DNA from: Aplectana chamaeleonis
Lineage: Eukaryota; Nematoda; Chromadorea; Rhabditida; Cosmocercidae
NCBI GenBank assembly: GCA_029168955.1
Contig: JAPDOI010001338.1
Span: 124,001 to 188,000 of the forward strand
Length of the DNA: 64,000 nucleotides
Direction: 5' to 3'
The position numbers and the translations under genes are program-made. Below are positions 44,415 through 55,366 of this stretch, in pieces. Within the stretch, counting starts at the first letter, position 1. Every line of letters starts with the position of its first letter. A model generated the notes under the pieces. That model worked only from the letters and a program-made list of their open reading frames with translations. It was not told the DNA's origin and made no database searches.

Positions 44415-44790
44415 TAAGGCGCTATTCATACTACTCAACGCCAGCGCGGCACGCGCGTGCCGCACTGGCGTGGCGTTTGTGTATGTATACTTTCTACGCG
44501 CGTGACGCGCGTGCCGCGCTTGCGGAGACTATGAATACTCCAGCGGCGACGCCATGGCGTAGCGGTGAAGCTGGAATGAATGAGACGATCGATAAATAAT
44601 ATAAGTGGATGAAAACGCCAAGGCGTTTTGGGTGGCAGTATGATTATTGCAGCGGCGACGCCATGGCGGGGCGGGCGGAGCGTGACGCGCGTGCCGCGCG
44701 GGCGGGGCTTCAAGCCATTCATACACAAACGCCACGCCAGCGCGGCACGCGCGTACCGCGCTGGCGTTGAGTAGTATGAATAGCGCCTAA
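44415..44790. mobile_element. MITE family C, copy 2 (best preserved)
   Basis: About 376 bp with inverted ends of roughly 70 bp (TAAGGCGCTATTCATACTAC...). Each end contains the nested CCAGCGCGGCACGCGCGTGC palindrome, and the middle contains CGACGCCATGGCG twice. Nearly identical to 9413-9770 apart from small indels. Confidence 0.88.
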
Positions 44791-44928
44791 GTCAAAGCTG
44801 CAATTTTTTGCAACTTTGACGCACCGGCAGACACACTCATCGTCCTTGGTTCGGCCGCAAATGATCCGCGATTGGAACTAGGCTCAGTGTAAGTCCTTTT
44901 AGAACCAAAGCCACCCGTCTGGAGATAT

Positions 44929-45438
44929 TTGCCGCCGAGCGGCGCCTCGGTTACCGGGCGGTTTTCTCGAGCCCTGGTAACCGACGTCCCGTTCTCAGCT
45001 CTAATGGCACAAATCGACCTGATGACGAAGCTGCAACGTGTAAGCTGGCCTGCCAGTTGCCAGTCATCTGTCCAGAATATTCTCAGCATTTATCCTGTAC
45101 TACTTGAAAGTCTGATAAGACTTTTTTTGAATCTTGATGCCACTACGAAAATGCAGAATCGCGCCAAAGTAGCACTTTGGGTGATGACAGATGCTCGGAC
45201 ATTCATCGTACTGCAACATGTGATCGCTACACTCCATCATTTGGCCTCTGTTTCTGAAGCCGTACGAAATGAAGAGAGCCTGTTTGTGAACTTCGTTTCT
45301 CGCTGGCGACGCCTCAATGATGAATTCGAAGGGAGCGGAAAGAGGACAGAAGTAAATACTGATTTGATGGAGAGTGGCATTCTGAAGTCACTAGCAGGTA
45401 GCAGAAGGGCAGAAAACTCATTCCTGACTACTTTCTGA
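44929..45438 (+). CDS. Unrecognised ORF of about 145-169 aa, helix-rich
   Basis: Stop-bounded ORF; the first ATG, at 45004, gives 144 residues (MAQIDLMTKLQRVSWPASCQ...). Leu/Ala/Arg-rich and probably helical (LDATTKMQNRAKVALWVM, HVIATLHHLASVSEAV), ending RRAENSFLTTF. No domain recognised. It may be a decayed transposase (hAT-like helical domain considered) or a host exon. The part before 45030 resembles 44290-44340, so it lies in a repeat. Confidence 0.3.
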   Translation: MPPSGASVTGRFSRALVTDVPFSALMAQIDLMTKLQRVSWPASCQSSVQNILSIYPVLLESLIRLFLNLDATTKMQNRAKVALWVMTDARTFIVLQHVIATLHHLASVSEAVRNEESLFVNFVSRWRRLNDEFEGSGKRTEVNTDLMESGILKSLAGSRRAENSFLTTF

Positions 45439-45511
45439 ACTATCATCCACGCTTTTACGGACCTGATCCATTGCAGCGCACCCAGATGTACAAGATGGCC
45501 TGTTATGATAA

Positions 45512-45645
45512 TTTACTCTGTTTCCTCGCGCTTGTGCGGAGCGGGGGCAGAGAGAGCGAGGAAGTGTGGGGAGAAGGAGAAGCAGCGTACGCGCGCAGAC
45601 ACACGCGATGAACGGAAATAAATTTCACTCGGAAACAGAGGATAA
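45512..45645. mobile_element. MITE family F, copy 3
   Basis: AATTTACTCTGTTTCCTCGC at the left, CACTCGGAAACAGAGGATAA at the right; centre GAGCGGGGGCAGAGAGAGCG and CGATGAACGGAAATAAATTT. About 134 bp. Confidence 0.85.
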
Positions 45646-45769
45646 CTGAAGTTATTATCAATAATTCATTATCTTTATTAGAACCTGCACAACTTTCTAT
45701 GAGTTATTTTGGGAATAAATTCAGAGCTTCGCTATTTTTCTGCTCTACTAAGTCCCAACAGCTTTCGCA

Positions 45770-46090
45770 TGGCGACCGGCCGGGGGCCTGCCCCCCCCCT
45801 CCCGGCTCCCAAAGTTGCGCCCCCCTTGGTTACGGTAACCGAGGTTGCTTTGCCCTGGTCGTGGCGGCCCTGCGATAGTGCCGCTGCGGCTCCCCGGTAG
45901 TGCCACTGCGGCTCGGCAATCGGTAGCTGCGCTCTGACAAAAATGGGACCGAATGCGAGTAATTCATATGGAATGAGTCATAATACAACTGGGTGGGCCT
46001 ACGAACAAAAATGAAACCTGCGCAGCTTACGTCCTCTGTCTGATAGGGACAGAGGGTATCCTCGTTACTGCGGCCTAGGAGATACGGGAT
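45770..46090. other. C-rich anonymous sequence
   Basis: Contains GCCCCCCCCTCCCGGCTCCC and CCGCTGCGGCTCCCCGGTAG. An inverted, diverged echo may lie at 47380-47440 (GGGAGGGGGCGCAGGCCCCC). No gene. Confidence 0.4.
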
Positions 46091-46093
46091 GTA

Positions 46094-46866
46094 ACAGGTT
46101 GTTCAATAAGTTTTGTCGTTGAATAAGAGAGGGCCCGAATTGCTACTGGCCCATTTTTTTTGTTTTGTTGGTTCGCTCTTCATTTGGACGTATGTGAAGT
46201 TTCATTTCAATCTGTCAATTCATTCTTTGTTTACAAGCCATTTAGTGTCGCCGTGTCACAGCAATGGAAAAAAATTGAATATCGTGCATCTTATTTTCGG
46301 AAGGTGTAGTAGCACTAAAGGAATTCACGAACGAATGTTAAAAAGTGTATAATGATTGTTCACCTACAACTAGAACAGTAGAAAGAAGGGTTGCTGAATT
46401 TAAACGTGGTCGTACAAGCCTTGAAGACGATCCACGTGAAGGACGTCCAAAAAGCGCATCAACATGAGAAATCATAGCCTAATTACAGGATATGGTTTTG
46501 GAAGAACGTCGATTGACTGAGAGAGATTTTGTAGAGGCTCTACAAATCGTATTAGGCAGTGTGAGCCATATCTAAATTGAAATTTTGAATTTTAGAAAGC
46601 TGTGTGCACAATGGGTGCCGCAATCGCTAAGAATGAAACAAAAACACGTCCGAATGCGACTTTCTCAGCAACATTTGGAGCGTTTTAAAAAGGAAAAAGT
46701 GGATTTCGTGCGTCGATTCATCACTATGGATGGAACTTGAATTTTTTTTTGGATTTTTTAAAAAGTGTGTTAATGTTCAGGGAGATTATACTGAATAATA
46801 AAGTGTATTTTGAACCATAAAATTGTCTTTTTCTTATCGAACGACAAAACTTATTGAACAACCTGG
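46094..46866 (+). mobile_element. Internally deleted mariner
   Basis: 773 bp between TA dinucleotides. Inverted ends share 26 identical bases (CAGGTTGTTCAATAAGTTTT then GTCGTT), followed by GAATAAG versus CGATAAG. It is distinct from the intact mariner at 34823, whose ends differ. It retains only the N-terminal half of the transposase gene. Confidence 0.9.
46264..46740 (+). pseudogene. Mariner transposase N-terminal remnant
   Basis: Despite frameshifts and stops, the reading is recognisable: RCSSTKGIHERMLKS, VERRVAEFKRGRTSLEDDPR then EGRPKSAS, EERRLTERDFVEALQIV, the linker WVPQSLRMKQKHVRMRLSQQ then HLERFKKEKVDFVRRFITMD. The sequence breaks off at the first catalytic Asp region, and the rest of the catalytic domain is deleted. 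Cannot encode a functional enzyme. Confidence 0.88.
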
Positions 46867-46899
46867 TACGTCAAAATTGGGTTATTGAACCAGCAACAA

Positions 46900-47215
46900 T
46901 CTCGTTCTACCACACATAACAGTGAATTGTAGTTGAAGCGGGTTCGCTGATGCGTCCTCGAGGAGTTCGTGCGGTTCCCACACGGAACTGCCGCGGTACG
47001 GTCGCGGCAAGGTCGCGGCGTTGTCGAACCTCAAGAAACTGCGACAGAATCTCCATGGGACAGTAATCATCACGGAGCTGCTGCGGCATTACCGTAGAAC
47101 TATCGAGGCACAATCGAGGATCGCGGTGCTTTCCTGGCACTGCCGCTGCATACTTCCTCAGAGTCCTTACCCACGTGTGCCTCACAAATGCTCCTGTATC
47201 GCACAAGTGCTTCCC
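46900..47215. other. Anonymous GC-rich sequence
   Basis: Repeated CGCGG elements (GGTCGCGGCAAGGTCGCGGC), no recognisable gene. Confidence 0.4.
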
Positions 47216-47219
47216 AGGC

Positions 47220-47362
47220 TCAGGCCTCTTTCAGAGTGCGATCGCTGATCGCCGCGATGGCATGTTTTGAATGCAGATCGACGTGCGACGCGATCTCGAT
47301 CAATGCTCATGGTTATCATCCCATCGCGTCGCACAGCGATCGGACTCTGAAAGAGGCCTCAG
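47220..47362. mobile_element. Hairpin MITE, family L, copy 1
   Basis: CTCAGGCCTCTTTCAGAGTG at the left, ACTCTGAAAGAGGCCTCAGG at the right. The core GCGATCGCTGATCGCCGCGA then TGGCATGTTTTGAAT is shared with 62221-62335. Confidence 0.85.
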
Positions 47363-47480
47363 GCGTACGGTGTGACGATCACAGAGGGAGGGGCCGCAGC
47401 CTTAGACGCCGGGTAGGGAGGGGGCGCAGGCCCCCAGTCCGTCATCGTGCCAAAAATTTCCCTCCTACCGTACCGAGCAG

Positions 47481-47578
47481 ATTTTTTTCTCGCAAAAGCG
47501 GCGATTAGCGGCAACTTCGCTCGCACAAAGCGCCACATAGCCATAGCTTTGTCCTACTATTTCAATTTTGATGGAATT
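47481..47578 (+). repeat. Dispersed repeat family B fragment
   Basis: TTTTTCTCGCAAAAGCGGCG, AAAGCGCCACATAGCCATAG and TTCAATTTTGATGG follow the family B order. Confidence 0.6.
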
Positions 47579-47840
47579 TTTGAACAGGTTTAAACGAGTA
47601 AAATACAATAGTGATGCGAAATAACTGAGGTAATACCCGAAATCAATCGAAAATTGAACATTTCCATATTAAAATCCCTCATTGTGAAGTTATCAGACGG
47701 TCACCACAAGAGAAATGTGACCCGTCTCGACCTGTGGCCATTGGGAATCACAGAAAGATATACAAGTTATACGATGAAACACCGGAGTCAGGAAGACTTT
47801 TAATATACCAATGTATTCACCGCACTAACAGAAACATGAA

Positions 47841-47950
47841 AACTCGGAAAATTCATTCCGTCAATTTTAAAGTGAGTTGTGGCGATGGGGCGCTCTGTGC
47901 TAGCAAAAAAAATGCAACAATACGTTTGCAGAAAATTTACTCGGTGCTGC
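47841..47950 (-). repeat. Dispersed repeat family B fragment (inverted)
   Basis: GTCAATTTTAAAGTGAGTTG, TGGCGATGGGGCGCTCTGTG and GCAGAAAATTTACTCGGTGC are the inverted family B order, diverged. Confidence 0.55.
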
Positions 47951-47959
47951 ACTTCTTTT

Positions 47960-49130
47960 TCAGACCTCGCAATTGAGTGAGGAATCTACTGAAAGGCTGT
48001 CTTCGTTTGGAAGAGTTTCAAAAAATGTAGAGAAGTGGTGGAGGCTCACGTTCACGTGTTCCACAATAATAGATGTACCGGCGTCATTTATTACCCTTTA
48101 TGTGACATTTTTTTGCTTTCGCCCCTGCGGTGTGACATATGAATTCTGTTTCAGCCGTCTGAGACCTACAAGCAGCCCCAGGCAACTGGTGAGAACGTTG
48201 CGCACACATGACTGGAATCTTGCAGCTCATCAGACACGCAGGAGCATCGTCACTTGAAGGAAACCAAAATTAATTTCCTCCGCCATAGATCCTTAGGTAG
48301 ATCTCCCATTAATCCTGGTTGGTGAACCGAATAGGAAGTACTCCTTCCTAGCAATGTTTGGGTAAGGTTCATTGCATATTTTCCTGCGTCGTGATTACGA
48401 GGGTCAATTTGTGAGCTCCGCAGACAACAGCAAATCATTCCTTGCTGGTCCCGAAATTTCGTTGCTGGTGAAATATAATATTTCAATAATCCGTAGATAC
48501 CTTGTATCCTAACGGTCATAACGGAAGCCCCACCACAACCGTTTCAAAAAAGAGAAATAAGACGTTTAACAAAAAATGTTCAACGACTCATCGAGAGGCC
48601 AGGTTGCTGTGTCTAGGAATCCAATGGAGTGAAGCGCTCCCGTGAGGCATGCAAGGTGCCACGTGCGGACTTATTCTGAGCTTCCACAATAGTTAATGAG
48701 CGATTGACAGGAAATGCAGTTCACCATAAAAAGACTATCTATTTCATTCTGTTTCCTGTGTGATCATCTGCTAGAGGTGAGATCGGGAGGTTTTCGTCGA
48801 TGACTTACTTCAACAGATCGTGTTTCATGTTAATAGCGAACTGCTTAATCACACCTGTAGGCTTTTCTCGCTTCGTAATGAGCTACACAAGCAACTGTTC
48901 CTGTCTTCATCGTGCAATTACGAGTGGAAATTGGATGGCAGAATTAAATGCCTCTTGGATATAGTGTCGGCTATGGCAGTAGATGTTATTGCAGTCCCGG
49001 TGGCTCGCTTCAAGCCGTCCTTCTCATGGCCTGGAAACACTCAAGGTTTTGTTGTGCTCTGTAGGGTTGTAGTGGTGTCATCACATCGTCTGGCGAAGCA
49101 ATCTCAACCCATTTCTGCACGTTCGAAAAA
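47960..49130. other. Anonymous sequence
   Basis: No gene assigned. A minus-strand ORF at 48250-48519 (89 aa, starting MTVRIQGIYGLLKYYIS) is unrecognised. Confidence 0.4.
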
Positions 49131-49139
49131 TCTGTAGAT

Positions 49140-49740
49140 AGCTTCTTTGAGACAGGACACCTTGTCATAGTCAAAGTGAGCTGTGTCGAAGACAGTCTTC
49201 ACCCTTCCTTGGCTGTCACCGTGGGAGCGGGGCCTCTCTGTACCTTGCCGTGCTCTGTTCGTTCTGCATTCTACGAACTTTCCAAAGCTAAGGGCGAGTC
49301 TGTCGCTTTCTTCGTACTACGGGGTCGATTCTGACCTGGATCCTCATCTAGTAGATCTAGTACGCCAATCCTCGCGGTCTGACGACTGTCGCAAAGCTTG
49401 CTGCAGGAAAGTTTGCAGTAATAGAGAGTGTTGCCATCCTAGTGTTGTATCTCATCATTGTCCCAATCGAAGCATTGGATGATTTAGGTCCTGCAACATC
49501 AACGCGTTACAATCTCGATCCGAAACGCAGGACCGCATTCTCATCCCGAAACATTCCGCACAGTTTTGCAACCTGGTCGCTAACCGAAGCACTTTCCTTA
49601 TTCGCCAACGTGTTAGTTTCCTGAGTGATCCCAATATGTTGACCGACAAATAATCCAGAATTTCTAGATTTTTCTGGGTTTCTGATTGCCGAGACACCAA
49701 CTCAGAACGTGGTTGTTGAAACTCCTTAAGGCTTTGCATG
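49140..49740 (-). pseudogene. Possible decayed coding relic
   Basis: The minus strand reads QSLKEFQQPRSELVSRQSET then QKNLEILDYLSV, shifting near 49620 to a frame reading GITQETNTLANKESASVSDQ then VAKLCGMFRDENAVLRF. Another open stretch (FDTAHFDYDKVSCLKEAIYR) follows lower down. Gln/Glu/Ser-rich, coiled-coil-like composition. No family identified; a retroelement gag-like or host coiled-coil exon are both possible. Confidence 0.25.
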
Positions 49741-49833
49741 AATTCTTGAAAGCCCTTCGATTTCCTGTTTTCTCGAGAGCAGGCTCTACTTCAGGGGCCC
49801 ATTTCACCACTTTATTGTCCGTAGTAAGCGGAG

Positions 49834-49915
49834 AGGACCATCAAAAGAAGCTGTCGACCGAGTTCCAGGTCGATCCGAGCATTTTCAGCCGATTACGGCC
49901 GGTGTGACGGCTGTA
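49834..49915 (+). repeat. 80-bp direct repeat, copy 1
   Basis: AGGACCATCAAAAGAAGCTG, GTTCCAGGTCGATCCGAGCA and CGATTACGGCCGGTGTGACG are repeated at 50181-50258, about 350 bp downstream. Confidence 0.8.
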
Positions 49916-50180
49916 AATGTGACGATGTGATTTGAGCCTTAAAAACCGGCCTTCACACCGTGTAATTTTCGCGATAAAAGCCTCTAGGTCAGCTTTCGGA
50001 GCTTCATCAGATAGACAAGTAAGAAAACTACTTGGATAGTCTTTCCAGAAACCAAGCAGTTGACGATGAGTGTGTGATTTGGGGCGCTGAAAAACCAGAC
50101 AACCGCTGATTGGACTTCTTTGTCAGGAGTGATCGAAAAATAATTTTTCTGGGTAGAGCTGTTGCAGTCTTTGTTTTAAA

Positions 50181-50258
50181 GAGGACCATCAAGAAAAGCT
50201 GTCGGCCGAGTCCCAGGTCGATCCGACCATTTTGAGCCGATTACGACCGGTGTGACTT
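50181..50258 (+). repeat. 80-bp direct repeat, copy 2
   Basis: AGGACCATCAAGAAAAGCTG, GTCCCAGGTCGATCCGACCA and CGATTACGACCGGTGTGACT. The intervening sequence has a partly inverted echo (AAACCGGCCTTCACACCGTG at 49945). Confidence 0.8.
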
Positions 50259-50538
50259 GACCTATAATGTACGTCTTTGCTGAAAATTGTTCAGAGGCGT
50301 TGTTCGGAAGAGACCTCTCAAATTGTTTTGCACAAGGCGTCAAATTCACAACCTCGGTGGGAGGGGGGCCGCACCGGATTCAAAGCTGGAGGAGGGGGAG
50401 GGGCACCTCTCGCGGGCCGTTCACACCGCTACGCCTTACCCTGGTGCTTCCTGCTTTTTTAAGCTAAACCAGAATTTGTCGAAACTCTGGAACAGAAACT
50501 AAAGCACCACATTGGAGTTGGACTATCTACTGTCAACT

Positions 50539-50846
50539 TAGGCTCCATAACAGACGACCAGCGGCAAAGCGTCAAGGCGTCGGAGCGTCATGCGCCAGCA
50601 CTCAAACGCTGACGCATGACGCTCGACGGCTGGCGCATTCAACGTGTCCAAGGACGGCACGTGGTTAACGATGGTATCGATAATATTAGTGACAGCCGTT
50701 ACGGTCACTATGCCTCCACCGTCAGCGACTGGCCGACTGCAGTGGTCGTTGGGTAGTCACATCAATAACAAATGCTGAAGATGCAAAACCGCAGCGTCAC
50801 ATTACGGTCACTTGACGCTAGGACGTCTGCTATGGACGGAGCCTTA
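50539..50846. mobile_element. Hairpin MITE with internal GCGTCA stems
   Basis: Outer inverted ends TAGGCTCCATAACAGACGAC and GTCTGCTATGGACGGAGCC. Internally GAGCGTCATGCGCCAG versus TGACGCATGACGCTC forms a second stem. About 308 bp. Confidence 0.7.
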
Positions 50847-50849
50847 ACG

Positions 50850-53400
50850 CGAGCTGATAGAGAAAATGGAAATAAGCCTCCAGGTACGATTCTCAATAAA
50901 CCTCCGCATTGTAATCAGTAGCGAAATGGAAATACTATATGAATAAAGAAAATTACGGACAGCTCTCGAACAAGTTCTCCGGAGGACTTTTTTGAAAGCT
51001 ATCCATCTTTTCCTCATTCACACACTATTCACAATTTTTCTGTCAGCTCGCGTTTAGCTGCAGTTTACCGCGAACTTACCGCTAGTTAACTCGCTCTTTC
51101 AAACCCATTTACTACCACCCCAGATCAGTCAAAATCCCGGATAACGGTCAAGCGAACAACGGATAATCTGACTACCCCTAGTGTCTACATGGTCGCGAGC
51201 ATTGGCGGCGTTTCCTTTCATTGTTTCACCGAGTTTTGCCGGGAAAACAACAAAAATTTCGTCAAACGACAGATGGCAAATAAGTCCTAAAAATGCCCGG
51301 TAAACGACAAATGGCAGACGGCAGTTGTCGCACATCCCAGAACGGGAACTCCGTGCGCACTCGCCTATCTGCGTAGCCAGCTTGCGTGCTGCGCCATCGA
51401 TCGATACGTGGAAAATTAATGGCAGACGTGACGAGCGAACACGGTGCGGACGGTGATGCTGTGGGGCGACTGCGCACGAAAAGGACGATACAAGGGTAGA
51501 AGGTGTTTGTAGAGCTCTAGCATGACCACCACTGCCGTCGCAGTACACAGAGTGTTGTATTCTGAATGTATGTTGGAAGGAGTATCAGAGTAAAGGAGCT
51601 AATCGTCAAGAGGATGGAATAATACGTGGATCGATGAATGTACAAAGGAAGCCGGAGAATGTTTAGTGAAAGGGAAATGCCGTGAAAAGAGTGCGGAAGA
51701 ATTATAATTAATCAGGAAGGAGTGTGAAAGGAAAGTTAAACAAAGAAGTACTTCATTGGAAGAAACGAGAATAACTGATAAGGAAACTTGATTTGTCAAT
51801 CTACGTATAAAAAGGCTTAGTACGCAGTTCCTTTCTCAACAAAGTACCAGCAAACGTTACGTTTTCGTGTAACCCACAAGTTCTCATTGGGGATGGAGGC
51901 TTGAGTAGCACTGTCAACTTCCGATAATCTGTCAGCACTATCGCACGTATGCCATATAAGAAAATAAATGGATACCGAAAATCTCAGCGGTCGCTTCCTG
52001 CAAGCCAACATAATATTGCATCCCCTCTTACTTGAACTCTTATTTAAAAAAAAGTACTATCGGTGGTATATCTTCTCCTTTATCTCTCATGTAGGTACGT
52101 CTCATAAGCCCACAGTTGTCGTTGACGCCTCGTTTTAAAGGCACGGATGCCGGAACTATCATAGGCTTCACCTTCCAGAAAGCTTATCTTGCTCCTGACA
52201 TGAGACCACTTCTATTTCTTCTCCGACGGTGCTACAGCGAGCAATCATTCGCAGCTTCTATCAAAGGGGCAATTCACTCGAGATAATCGGAATCGAGTGA
52301 TTTTCGCTCAATCCAATATTCCTACTTCAAAATCTAAATAGATCGGAAATCGATACGCCTGCTACTCAGTATCGCTGTTTTGCGAGATGTATATCAATGA
52401 CTCTAGAAACCAGGAGACTATTTCTGCTCACAAGCATTTCTCGCCGATGGCACGCATAATCTTTCTATCACAGACGTCGTCACAGACGACTCTCATAAAA
52501 AGTAAGTTTTGCCATCTGCAACTGTAATGGAGAACACACAGATTTGACAACGAAACTGAAACAAGGTCGTAGCCAGACTCCCCATCAACGAAAACCACTG
52601 TGTTCAAAAGCAGTTACGACACTCAGAGAATATTTGACCTCAACTCAACAACTGAGTGTGTAAACCCACCTCTTTGACAATAACGCCGACGTGCCGGTTT
52701 AGAAGGTACTTACCATTTTTGATGAGTCGTTTCATCTCGCGGTTGTCCGCGCACCCCGCATCGAGGGAGTTATCATAGAACGTTCACTTTGATCTCAGCT
52801 GGAAGCTCTGCCCAAGGAAAGACTTTCTGCAATGAGAGATTTTCTGCCTAGGAGTCATACTGCGAAGGTTGTTCTGAACATTCTGAAGAACTTACTATTA
52901 GTCCACTACCGATGACGTGCCTACTCATGCGAGCGAGCTATGACTTGCAGCGTTCTGGAATCTGTAGTTTACCAGTGGAGCTGTTTTTCTTATGTCAAAC
53001 TCCTATATGCTAGCTACAAATTCAAATTCGGTTTAGGGTAAAGGGTTAAACTTTAAGGTAAACGAAAAACTGCAGTGGATAATAATATGCTCCAACAATT
53101 CAGTGAAATTGGTGCAATAACGAAATTCGGGAAAAGACAACTTAAGTTTTGAAGTAATCCGGAAAAAAAAACTTGAGTCTTGAGATTTCACATTGAATTA
53201 TAATTATTTATGATACACACGAATAAAACACGACTTAGCGACAAACGGAAAAGGCAGGAAATCGCTTAACACCAACAGTCCATAACGATAACGAGGACAA
53301 GAAGGTGCGCTGGCGATGAGAAAAGACCCCAGGGGGAAGAGGCGCACCGCTCGTCCATTGCTCATGTGCAGAATGATCACTCTCGTCCCGTTTCTTCTCT
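50850..53400. other. Anonymous sequence
   Basis: No supported gene. The 139-aa minus ORF at 51129-51548 has no domain and overlaps the CGGCAAACGGCAA-related stretch. Confidence 0.4.
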
Positions 53401-53412
53401 CGTTGCCTTTAG

Positions 53413-54173
53413 CCCCATTCATAGCTGGTCGCTTCGACTCGAAGTCGAAGCGACCAACAATACTGTTGCGATCTGAAATCGCTCCGTGCCGCGACTCCAA
53501 ATCGTTTCGTCCAAAACGCTCGGGCGGCCGTAATTTCTCGTGAAATAGACGGACAATTGCGGACCAAGCCACGGTAATGAAAAAAAAAGCTTTTTTTCTC
53601 GGCATTCCTACTTATTTTTTTGACATTGTTGCCTTTACCTTCTAGATAAAAGAGTTTTGTACAGTTTTCCAACGAAAAAATGTTTTCAGAAGAGGAAGGG
53701 GTGGAATTTGCTTGAACAGCAACATAAAACTAAAGCTAAAGTTACTAGTTGCTCGAAGACGGCATGAAATGTAATTTTTGGGTAGCCCCATTACATTTTC
53801 TCATCTCTCTCATCTTAAATGTGTGATAAATACTCGTTTTTCACTTCAACAAGACGTATTTTGTGTGAGTGAACTGTAACGTCTGCAATTTCGCGCCACA
53901 TACGCAAGGTTGTGACGAAAGATTGCGGACTAGTCTCTTCGACTAGACGAATCGCTCCCATAATGGAAGCGACGCGATTGGTCGAACCGACCTAACAAAA
54001 TCAAGCAGGTTGCTTCGACCAGCTATGAAATACCCCAGTCGCTCGGCGATGGCGACTGAAACTGCGAACTGTTCCAAACCGTCGCGATTCACTGCAAGAT
54101 CTGTTGGCGCGATGGTTTTTGTAACTGTTGGCAGTGCCGCGACTAGTCGAAGCGGCATGCTATGAATGAGCCT
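53413..54173. mobile_element. Composite foldback region with TCGAAGCGAC palindromes
   Basis: Begins CCATTCATAGCTGGTCGCTT and ends AAGCGGCATGCTATGAATGA (inverted CATTCATAGC). Just inside the left end is a hairpin of 13-bp arms (GGTCGCTTCGACT / AGTCGAAGCGACC); another TTGCTTCGACCAGCTATGAA lies at 54011. Possibly two nested copies. Confidence 0.55.
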
Positions 54174-54433
54174 TTTCTCTTCTCAGGCAGCGGTCCGATT
54201 CGATCGCCGTCAGAACGAGGTTGGACCGTTGAACCGCTCTGGCTCGAAACGAAAAAAGGGGTGGGGTCAACAGGAAACGTGGCTCGTTCGTTCCGGGAAT
54301 GACATCGGTCCACCTCTCAAATCCGGGATTGCAGTCTCGATGAATTCATAACTACTCCGTGGATCGTGTGTCGGTCCACCTGTCATAGCCAGGACTGCAG
54401 TCCAGCTTTCATAGCAGGGATTCTGATAAGATT

Positions 54434-54632
54434 CTAATAAGACATCGTCTTGTTACCAGCGATTCCACGCCCTATACCCTTCATAGCTGTCATCGCGATG
54501 ACGTCAACTTTGATTTTCAGAGCATGGTGGCGATACGGCTTTGCCACCCATGCTCGAAAGATCAAGGACGACGCCGTCGCGGTGACTGCTTCGAAGAGTG
54601 TAGGGCGTAGAATCGATGCTAACAAGAGACGT
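54434..54632. mobile_element. Nearly loop-free 200-bp hairpin MITE
   Basis: The left half (GACATCGTCTTGTTACCAGC, CGATTCCACGCCCTATACCC, TCATCGCGATGACGTCAACT) folds on the right half (GACGACGCCGTCGCGGTGAC, AGTGTAGGGCGTAGAATCGA, TGCTAACAAGAGACG), with a turn at about 54530-54545. ORFs on both strands are mirror products. Confidence 0.8.
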
Positions 54633-54964
54633 CATCATCCTGGTTTTGACGATGAAAATCCCACACTTCAACAAATACTTGAATTTATTAACACTCAACA
54701 ATAAGTTTTCTAGTGATTTGTTTCCACTGATTTATGGTTCAGAGCTTTTGTTCATTCTTGACCTGTTTTTCTCCTCATACTGTTTGGTCGTAACTTCCGG
54801 TCCGGAATTGCGGATTGCGGCTCTTGAATCATGCAACACTATGATAATCGTGCTGAAAGAAAGGTGAATCTTGCCGGGACAGTCCCAGCACGAATATTAA
54901 CCTGTTGCGATAATATTTAGCGGTGCCTGAAGGCCACAATTGGGCATTGACGGGTGTGATGGTG

Positions 54965-55024
54965 GGACCTCTCAGTGGGTGAAATTATCATTTCGGACCT
55001 CTCAGTGGGTGAAATTATCACTTC
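54965..55024. repeat. 30-bp tandem duplication
   Basis: GGACCTCTCAGTGGGTGAAA then TTATCATTTC, followed by a second copy with one change near the end (CTTC). Confidence 0.92.
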
Positions 55025-55126
55025 TAATTTCTTCCGACCCTTTCCCCATTATGAGAACAAACTCAAAACGACGCCTTCAACTCGCGAAGCCGAGCAAAGA
55101 AAAATTAGTGCAAAATTGATGCAGGG

Positions 55127-55366
55127 GCCGGATTCATCAATGCGTGCCGTTTGGTAGGTGTAAAGACGTCGGCACGTTTCAGGATATACCCCGTGAAGTC
55201 CTATGATATCCTACCAGAGCAGTGTCTTAGCTGCCCCCGCCTATTAGCTACATAGATAGGCCAAGGGCGATGTTGGTTGGCGATCTTCCAATTTTGCAGG
55301 GTAACCTTCAAACGCGCCGACGCCTTGACCCCTACCCAGCACTGGCGGATTGATGAATCCGACTCC
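55127..55366. mobile_element. Small element with GCCGGATTCATCAA ends
   Basis: GGGGCCGGATTCATCAATGC at the left, GCGGATTGATGAATCCGACT at the right; about 240 bp. The terminus is related to those bounding 17747-22461. Confidence 0.6.

Noticed and set aside
48154..48190. Mini-exon between CTGTTTCAG and GGTGAG encoding PSETYKQPQAT
   Set aside because: No neighbouring exon or family could be connected to it.
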